A stretch of 33,809 nucleotides of DNA from Chloroherpeton thalassium (GTDB lineage Bacteria > Bacteroidota > Ignavibacteria > Kapaibacteriales > UBA2268), in assembly GCA_020720105.1 (NCBI GenBank), contig DYPF01000002.1:4473-38281 (forward strand), given 5' to 3'. The translations under genes were made by a program, and so were the position numbers. The first letter of the stretch is position 1. Each line of letters opens with the position of its first letter. Below, one piece after another: positions 9,824 to 16,349 of this stretch. The notes below the pieces were generated by a model that saw only the letters and a list, made by a program, of their open reading frames with translations, did no database searches and was not told the DNA's origin.

Positions 9824-11287
9824 TTAAAAGACGCTTTCATCATCATATTCTTGAAAATTATTATCATATCCAGAATAATTCATTTCTTCATTATTTTCAA
9901 TTCTTTCATCAATATTATCAGTTTCTTGTGGTTCATTCATACCAATAGCTGCATTTTCGAATCTGGCATAACTCTTAATGAATGCTAACCTTGCTGTCCC
10001 CGTAGGACCATTTCTTTGTTTGCCTACAATTACTTCTGCCATATTTAGTGTAGAATACTTTTTCTCTTTATCGAAAAACTGAATACCAAAATATTCGGGT
10101 CGGTGTACGAACATCACAACATCCGCATCTTGCTCAATAGATCCAGATTCACGCAAGTCGGATAACATTGGTCTTTTATCTGGTCGTTTCTCTACATCAC
10201 GATTAAGCTGCGATAATGCAATTACAGGTATATCCAATTCTTTTGCTAATTGCTTTAACGAACGCGAAATCATCGAGATTTCTCGTTCGCGTGATTCGGC
10301 TTTGTGGGAGCTTACTAATTGCAAGTAATCAATGAAAATTGCACGAATTCCATTTTCAGTCTTCATTCTTCTGGCTTTAGCTCTAATTTCCATTATTGTT
10401 AATGCAGCACTATCATCTATGTAAATTGGTAATTCTGCTATCACGCCCAAACTATCAACTATTCTGCTATCTTCTTCATTCGAAATAATTCCTTTAGTGA
10501 TTCTATGTTGGTCAATCTTTGCTTCTGAACTTATTAAGCGAGTTACTAATTGATGAGCACTCATTTCGAGTGAGAAAAATGCTACAGGCATTCTTGAGTG
10601 AAGAGCAATATTTCTTGCAATAGACATCGCTAATGCTGTTTTACCCATCGATGGACGAGCTGCCAATATTATCAAATCCGATTTATGCAATCCACCAAGC
10701 AAATGATCTAAATCATAAAATTGTGTAAGAACATTTTCTTGACTATTCAAGTCACCTTTTCGAATATTTTTGATTATTGTATATGTTTCTCGGGAAAGTG
10801 CTTTCAAGCTCATGTATGATTTTTTTAACCTTTTTTCAGCTATAGTAAAGATTTTAGCTTCGGCATTGTCTATTTGTTCCAATGCATCAGAAGTTTCGCT
10901 GCGTGCTGATTCTATAATACTTTCAGAGGTTTCGATTAGACTTCTTTTAATATATTTTTCAGTTACAATTTTAGCATAATCATCAAAATTTGATGAATTT
11001 GCAACATAATTGGTTAATTCAACTAAATATCGCGAACCACCAATATCCTCTAATTGATTCCGAGACGATAAGAATTCTGACACTGTTAATGGGTCGGCTG
11101 CTTGATTTTTTTCATATAAGCTCATTATTGCTTGATAAATTTGCTTGTTTGATTGATTGTAAAAAGCATCTTTATCTAACATTTCGATTGCTTTTGAAAT
11201 GTTTTTATTGGATATTAACATTGCCCCAAGCAGAGCTCTTTCGGCATCTTCGGAATGGGGCATTGTTTTGAATTCAAAATCACTCAT
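9824..11287 (-). CDS. dnaB: Replicative DNA helicase DnaB
   Basis: 487 aa; MPHSEDAERALLGAMLI, Walker A AARPSMGKTALAMSIARN, IFIDYLQLV, LSQLNRDVEKRPDKRPMLSDLRESGSIEQDADVVMF; no intein seen. Confidence 0.97.
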   Translation of the reverse strand: MSDFEFKTMPHSEDAERALLGAMLISNKNISKAIEMLDKDAFYNQSNKQIYQAIMSLYEKNQAADPLTVSEFLSSRNQLEDIGGSRYLVELTNYVANSSNFDDYAKIVTEKYIKRSLIETSESIIESARSETSDALEQIDNAEAKIFTIAEKRLKKSYMSLKALSRETYTIIKNIRKGDLNSQENVLTQFYDLDHLLGGLHKSDLIILAARPSMGKTALAMSIARNIALHSRMPVAFFSLEMSAHQLVTRLISSEAKIDQHRITKGIISNEEDSRIVDSLGVIAELPIYIDDSAALTIMEIRAKARRMKTENGIRAIFIDYLQLVSSHKAESREREISMISRSLKQLAKELDIPVIALSQLNRDVEKRPDKRPMLSDLRESGSIEQDADVVMFVHRPEYFGIQFFDKEKKYSTLNMAEVIVGKQRNGPTGTARLAFIKSYARFENAAIGMNEPQETDNIDERIENNEEMNYSGYDNNFQEYDDESVF

Positions 11288-11371
11288 AGTTTATATTAAA
11301 TCTGTTATTCATAAAAATATAAATGCAAATTATCTCAAATTCCAAAAATTGTACTGCAGTTTTGATAACTT

Positions 11372-11755
11372 TTACTTTTCCACAAGTTTTGCACACAAAA
11401 ACAACAAATTTTCAACATCCTTGCGCGATTCCGATTCCTGCTTGTCCTGCTCCTTCAATATCGGCGAATTGTCCGCATACATTGACTTCCCCAAAACCCT
11501 TGTAAACTGATATTCCTTCTCCATAAGTTTGCTTTTTGATGTTGCCAACATCGTTTTTCCTGTTTTCACAGCACTTTCCACTCCTGCTTCAGTCCTAAGC
11601 TGAACATAAATATCATAACAATCAGTTGCCCAAGCCTCGATATGCGATGGTGCAGCCAAAATTGGTTGAATAGAAGCAAAATTATACTGAATAATTCTCA
11701 ATCTTTCGGTTCTTGTACTATGAGAATCTCTGTTAAAATTATTGTCATATACCAT
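11372..11755 (-). CDS. Orphan hypothetical protein, probably all-helical
   Basis: 127 aa ORF with ATG (MVYDNNFNRDSHSTRTERLRIIQYNF...); no recognisable family; locally elevated GC compared with flanks. Confidence 0.6.
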   Translation of the reverse strand: MVYDNNFNRDSHSTRTERLRIIQYNFASIQPILAAPSHIEAWATDCYDIYVQLRTEAGVESAVKTGKTMLATSKSKLMEKEYQFTRVLGKSMYADNSPILKEQDKQESESRKDVENLLFLCAKLVEK

Positions 11756-11815
11756 TGATATAAATAATTATTAATTAGTTTAAATAAATATTAATATGAT
11801 TCAATATTATCTATA

Positions 11816-11831
11816 ATTGATTATAATCAAT
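11816..11831. promoter_or_regulatory. Perfect 16-bp palindrome ATTGATTATAATCAAT, possible operator
   Basis: Self-complementary; 61 nt upstream of orphan ORF start; lies in very AT-rich DNA so chance is possible. Confidence 0.2.
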
Positions 11832-11890
11832 AAATACTTTAATTATATCAATATATCATTAAATACAATCAATTTAAATATAAAACAATG

Positions 11891-11929
11891 TAAAGTTTGT
11901 AAAGTTTATAAAGTTTGTAATGTTTTTAA
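11891..11929. repeat. Short tandem repeat, 9-bp unit TAAAGTTTG (about 4 degenerate copies)
   Basis: TAAAGTTTG TAAAGTTTA TAAAGTTTG TAATGTTTT TAA read directly. Confidence 0.85.
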
Positions 11930-11989
11930 TGTGAAATTATTAAAATTATTATCAGAACCTCTCCCCCTGACCCCTACGAGAGTGGGAAT

Positions 11990-13126
11990 TTACTTTGTGT
12001 TGTTGTGCCAATAATCAAGAAACTCTTGTTTCCACTTTGTAAATTCATTAACGGCAATCTTTTCCCTTGCAATATTAACTAACCACAAGTAAAAAGAAAT
12101 ATTCTGCAAGGAGGCAATAGATAAAGCCAATAGTTCATTAGCCATAAACAAGTGCCTTAAATAACCGAGTGAATAATAATTACTTGGAAAGAGCCCAAGA
12201 TTCTCATCTATTAATTCATCAGAGAATTTATATTTTTGATTACGAACATTTATCTTTCCTCTTGTAGTAAAGATTTGTGCATTCCGAGCATTTCTGGTAG
12301 GAATAACACAATCGAACATATCAACGCCCATTTCGATGGCGTGTAAAATATCATCGGGCATCCCAACGCCCATCAAATATCGTGGCTTATCCTTTGGAAG
12401 CAATTCAACGCTATGCGAAACCACTTCCATCATAAGTTCTTTGGGTTCACCAACCGATAAACCCCCGATAGCATAACCATCAAATCCTTGCTCGATGACT
12501 GCGTTGAGGTATTCAGCACGCAAATCCAAGAAAACGCCACCTTGTCCTATTGCAAATTGAAGTTGGTTGAGTCCGTAATGAGACTCGGTGGAGTTAAAAT
12601 ACTTTCTGGATCGTTGTGCCCAATCTAAAGACAAAGCAGCGGACTTCTTAATGTAGGATCTATCTGCAGGATAGGGGGCACATTCATCTAAAACCATTAG
12701 AATATCACTTCCGATAGTTCGTTGAATATCTACAACCTTTTCAGGAGTAAATAAATGCCGCGAACCGTCAATGTGGGATCGGAATTCGACACCTTCGTTG
12801 GATAATTTCCGAAGCGGAGACAAGGAAAAAACCTGAAAACCACCTGAATCAGTAAGAATGGGTCCTTGCCAATTCATAAAGTTGTGTAAACCACGAAATG
12901 TGTTGAGGACATCGAGCCCTGGACGTAAGTATAAATGGTATGTGTTTCCGAGAATAATCTTAGCGTTGAGTGCAACGAGGTCTGTTTGCTGTACAGCTTT
13001 AACAGTTCCCTGTGTACCGACAGGCATAAATATTGGAGTAGGAATTATACCGTGGGGAGTATATAGTTCTCCCAACCGAGCATTAGAATTAATGTCTTGG
13101 TGGAGAAGTTTAAAATGTGGAACCAT
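11990..13126 (-). CDS. tgt: tRNA-guanine transglycosylase (queuosine)
   Basis: 378 aa; TPIFMPVGTQGTVKAV, ILGNTYHLYLRPG, LTDSGGFQVFSL, YAIGGLSVGEPKE, RYLMGVGMPDDIL, MFDCVIPTRNARNAQ. Confidence 0.96.
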   Translation of the reverse strand: MVPHFKLLHQDINSNARLGELYTPHGIIPTPIFMPVGTQGTVKAVQQTDLVALNAKIILGNTYHLYLRPGLDVLNTFRGLHNFMNWQGPILTDSGGFQVFSLSPLRKLSNEGVEFRSHIDGSRHLFTPEKVVDIQRTIGSDILMVLDECAPYPADRSYIKKSAALSLDWAQRSRKYFNSTESHYGLNQLQFAIGQGGVFLDLRAEYLNAVIEQGFDGYAIGGLSVGEPKELMMEVVSHSVELLPKDKPRYLMGVGMPDDILHAIEMGVDMFDCVIPTRNARNAQIFTTRGKINVRNQKYKFSDELIDENLGLFPSNYYSLGYLRHLFMANELLALSIASLQNISFYLWLVNIAREKIAVNEFTKWKQEFLDYWHNNTK

Positions 13127-14333
13127 AAAAATCTATATTTAGAATTGCAATATCATCATTGAAAGAATCAGTAATACGAATTGTTTTTAAAGAATCGATA
13201 AGGGAAAATAGCAAGTTGGGAGCGGATAAATGAGACTGAACAAGGGAAAACAGTTTGGATTCATCCCAACTGAAAGGATTATAAGTGTGCGGATCAATTA
13301 AACCATCGGAATAAACGAAAAGTTTAAAGGAATCGGGCAGGAGAATCGAGGAAGAAATATATTTAGCATTGTCTTTTGCCCCGATAAGAATGTTTTGCGA
13401 CTCAAGAAACCTTGAATTATCTTTGGAAAATATGAAAGATGGAGGATGACCTGCTCCAGAATACTTGAGAGTCTTTGTACGGAAATTATAAACAGCATAA
13501 AATATCGTAAAGAAAAGGAAATTATGATACTGAAGAGGGAAAGCGCGATTAAGTTCCGTGAGAACCTGAGCGGGTTCAGTGAAATCCACGTTGGGAAGAG
13601 TACCAAACCGAAGCATATTAAGAACACTAACAGATTCGAGGGCTGACGCCACGCCGTGTCCCGAGACATCTAAGAGATAAATAGCGAAATTATCTTCATC
13701 AACCCAGTGATATCCAAAGGAATCCCCTCCCAGATTATGAGAAGGCTCGAAATACCAATCAAAATCAAGTCGTTTATCGTTGGAAACCTTTGATGGCAAG
13801 AGAGAATGAACGTATTCCGAAGCAGAATCAATTTCATTTTTAAGAATACGATAGAAACGTTCTGTATCTTCCTTTGACTTTTCGAGGCGTTGGTTTATTT
13901 CCTTAATATCTTTCACTTTTAATTGAATGAGTTGATTGGAAAACTTCAAAACGAGATGTGATTTTATTTTGGCGATAAGGACTCTTGAACTAAAAGGTTT
14001 GGAAATAAAGTCGATGGCTCCAGCATCCAAAGCATTGATAATGGAATCCTCGTCATTATGCGATGTTACAAAGATAATGGGAATGTTATTTAATTTGGGT
14101 TGAGCTTTAATCTGTTTGCAAATACTTAATCCCTCCGAAAAAGCAGTGGAATAATCAATAATTATAATATCGGGAAAAGAACGTTCAAGGGAATCCATCG
14201 AAAAAGGAAAGTTGGAAAAAGTTACGACACGGAAAAAATTATCAAGAAGAATTGTTCGGAGATTAGAAACACTTATTTCAGAATTATCAGCAATGAAAAT
14301 CAAGGGTTTATATTTGGCAAATGAATCAAGCAT
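13110..14333 (-). CDS. Response regulator with C-terminal SpoIIE/PP2C-type serine phosphatase domain
   Basis: 407 aa; receiver (IIIIDYS, FVTSH, FISKPFSSRVL) then PP2C (LGGDSFGYHWVDEDNFAIYLLDVSGHGVASAL, YSGAGHPPSF, VYSDGLIDPH, NDDIAIL). Confidence 0.93.
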   Translation of the reverse strand: MLDSFAKYKPLIFIADNSEISVSNLRTILLDNFFRVVTFSNFPFSMDSLERSFPDIIIIDYSTAFSEGLSICKQIKAQPKLNNIPIIFVTSHNDEDSIINALDAGAIDFISKPFSSRVLIAKIKSHLVLKFSNQLIQLKVKDIKEINQRLEKSKEDTERFYRILKNEIDSASEYVHSLLPSKVSNDKRLDFDWYFEPSHNLGGDSFGYHWVDEDNFAIYLLDVSGHGVASALESVSVLNMLRFGTLPNVDFTEPAQVLTELNRAFPLQYHNFLFFTIFYAVYNFRTKTLKYSGAGHPPSFIFSKDNSRFLESQNILIGAKDNAKYISSSILLPDSFKLFVYSDGLIDPHTYNPFSWDESKLFSLVQSHLSAPNLLFSLIDSLKTIRITDSFNDDIAILNIDFYGSTF

Positions 14334-14745
14334 CGTGGGAAATAGTCTGAGAATTATGGAAAAATATATTAATTAAAAGAAATCTAAATAGGAAATAAGA
14401 GAAAATGATTCCACTACAATCGGCAATTAAGTCAAAAGGGTCCATCAATCTTCCTGGAATAAAACTTTGATGAAGTTCATCGGAGAACGCAAAGAGTGTT
14501 GCAAGGGAAATAGTAAAAAGATAACGAAATTTGAATGATTTAGAAGGAAACGCAGTCCAAATCACAAGGAACGAGGAAATACCATAAAGGAAAAAGCCAG
14601 CAAGATGTAGCAACTTATCGTAATCCCAAATGCTAATTGGGATATATTCATTGTGAGGCTGATGCGATAAAATAAATATAATAGCTGAATAAAGAAACCA
14701 TTGCAATATATAAAGGACTTTGATATGTGGAGAAGGAGATATCAT
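14326..14745 (-). CDS. VanZ-like family membrane protein
   Basis: 139 aa; DKLLHLAGFFLYG and FSDELHQSFIPGRLMDPFDLIADCSGI. Confidence 0.9.
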   Translation of the reverse strand: MISPSPHIKVLYILQWFLYSAIIFILSHQPHNEYIPISIWDYDKLLHLAGFFLYGISSFLVIWTAFPSKSFKFRYLFTISLATLFAFSDELHQSFIPGRLMDPFDLIADCSGIIFSYFLFRFLLINIFFHNSQTISHDA

Positions 14746-16256
14746 TGCTGTGGAATTGCATTAGGTAAATAATCAATCAAATTAGACGCAGAAAACCCGA
14801 AATGCGAGATATTCTCAAGGAAATAATCGCCAGATTTACTGTGAATAAAAGCACCGAGACTTGCCGATGTAATGCCGTCAAGTCCTTGTGCAAGAAATGC
14901 GGCGATAATTCCAGTAAGGACATCTCCACTGCCAGCAGTTGCCATTATCGGATTGCCATAAATATTCCAATACGATAAATCACCATTGGAAATTACAGTA
15001 GGAATGTGTTTCAATAAGATAGTACAATTTAGTTTTTCAGCCCATTCCTTAGCCAACAGGTAGTGTTGCTCGGCAACTATACTCCGTGGAATGGAAGATA
15101 ACTTAGAAAACTCTCCAATATGTGGAGTAAGAACAATATTTTCTCTAAGAGGAAAGTTTAATAATTCAGGAGTAATTGCATCTGCATCAAAAACAATTGA
15201 CACTCGGTTAGGAATATCTTTGATTATCCTCTCCACAATTAGACTTGTGAATAAATTCTTTCCCAATCCAGGACCGATAGCGATAGCATCCATATTTTGA
15301 GCAAACTCAATAATTCTATCAATTTCGCTTGTGTTGATATGTTCTCCATCTTTTGCAAGTTCAATTGGAATTACTTCTGGAAAGAGATGAGAATGAACAC
15401 GAGGTGTCATTAGATAAACCAAACCAGCACCAGACTTGATAGCAGCATTTGAAACAAGTGCAGCAGCACCGGGCATACTACTCGAACCAGCAATTACTAA
15501 CAATTTACCATTGTCAAATTTACTGCTGACTCTTTTCCTAATTGGCAAAAGTGTATTAATGTCTTGATCTTCTAAAATATGAACTTTACTTAGAGAATTT
15601 GCAATTTTATTTGGAGCTCCCAAGTAACCTACAGATATTTCACCACACATTTCTGGACCTTGATTGAGCAACATTCCAGTTTTGATAGCGAACATAGTAA
15701 TTGTATAATCTGCTTTAAAGCATAGTGAATGAGCAATTCCATTTTCGGCGTTCAATCCTGTTGGCACATCAACAGCTATTTTAGCTGTTTGGATAGAATT
15801 CAATTTTTCCATTATATTCACAACTAAACCACGAAGTATTTCCGAACCACCGACTCCAATTAAAGCATCAATAATTATTGGATAATCAAAGTCAAGGGAA
15901 TTAATCTCGTACTCAGTTTCGAGCTTATGAGTTTTGATCAAAAGATTTTGCAATACTAAATAGTTCTGGAATGTTTCGGGAGTCATCTTATCAACTGAAC
16001 CTATCCACATTACTGTAATGTCGAATTCATCGCAGAGTTGGCGAGCAACAGCAAATCCATCTCCACCATTATTGCCACTTCCACATAAAATCAATATTCT
16101 TTTATCATTACTTTTCTTATCATCAATAATAGTTTTAATCTTTTCGGCAACCGAGCGAGCGGCATTTTCCATCAATATTTCAGATGGGATTTTATATTCA
16201 ATAATAGCAGTAGAATCTGCAATTCTTACTTCATTCGGTTTTAAGATATATTTCAT
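14742..16256 (-). CDS. nnr: Bifunctional NAD(P)H-hydrate epimerase / ADP-dependent dehydratase
   Basis: 504 aa; N-terminal YjeF (LCGSGNNGGDGFAVARQL, DALIGVGGSEILRG) and C-terminal kinase-like domain (AGSSSMPGAAALV, AIGPGLG, LTPHIGEFSKL, TAGSGDVLTGIIAAFLAQG). Confidence 0.95.
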   Translation of the reverse strand: MKYILKPNEVRIADSTAIIEYKIPSEILMENAARSVAEKIKTIIDDKKSNDKRILILCGSGNNGGDGFAVARQLCDEFDITVMWIGSVDKMTPETFQNYLVLQNLLIKTHKLETEYEINSLDFDYPIIIDALIGVGGSEILRGLVVNIMEKLNSIQTAKIAVDVPTGLNAENGIAHSLCFKADYTITMFAIKTGMLLNQGPEMCGEISVGYLGAPNKIANSLSKVHILEDQDINTLLPIRKRVSSKFDNGKLLVIAGSSSMPGAAALVSNAAIKSGAGLVYLMTPRVHSHLFPEVIPIELAKDGEHINTSEIDRIIEFAQNMDAIAIGPGLGKNLFTSLIVERIIKDIPNRVSIVFDADAITPELLNFPLRENIVLTPHIGEFSKLSSIPRSIVAEQHYLLAKEWAEKLNCTILLKHIPTVISNGDLSYWNIYGNPIMATAGSGDVLTGIIAAFLAQGLDGITSASLGAFIHSKSGDYFLENISHFGFSASNLIDYLPNAIPQQ

Positions 16257-16269
16257 TTTTTATTTTTTT

Positions 16270-16277
16270 CAAAATTA
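16270..16277 (-). promoter_or_regulatory. Candidate -7-like element TAATTTTG upstream of nnr
   Basis: CAAAATTA on + strand, 13 nt upstream of the nnr ATG. Confidence 0.4.
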
Positions 16278-16337
16278 ATTAATTTTTTTTGATAAATAAA
16301 TTATTTTTGCTAATTAAAGAGTTTATTCATTCTTTCG

Positions 16338-16345
16338 TAATTTTG
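16338..16345 (+). promoter_or_regulatory. Candidate -7-like element TAATTTTG immediately upstream of SpoIIE gene
   Basis: Exact TAATTTTG ending 4 nt before the ATG at 16350. Confidence 0.4.
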
Positions 16346-16349
16346 CTTT

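Noticed and set aside
9824-11287. Possible intein in DnaB
   Set aside because: Length 487 aa and Walker A/B/H4 motifs are contiguous; no intein insertion.
11199-11510. 103-aa and 60-aa + strand ORFs opposite dnaB start and the orphan ORF
   Set aside because: Antisense to better-supported ORFs; no motif and no plausible upstream signals.
11372-11755. Orphan ORF considered as a 23S-rRNA-IVS-type four-helix-bundle protein
   Set aside because: Size and helical character fit, but the sequence does not show the typical N-terminal pattern of that family, so it is left as hypothetical.
11881-11990. Tandem repeats considered as a CRISPR remnant
   Set aside because: Units are 9 bp and contiguous with no spacers; no cas genes in the window.
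11817-12014. 65-aa ORF with CKVCKVYKVCNVFNVK repeats
   Set aside because: The apparent peptide repeat is just the 9-bp DNA tandem repeat translated; it also overlaps the tgt end.
13298-13669. 123-aa minus-strand ORF overlapping the REC-SpoIIE gene
   Set aside because: Out of frame inside a well-supported PP2C-domain gene; composition fits an incidental ORF.
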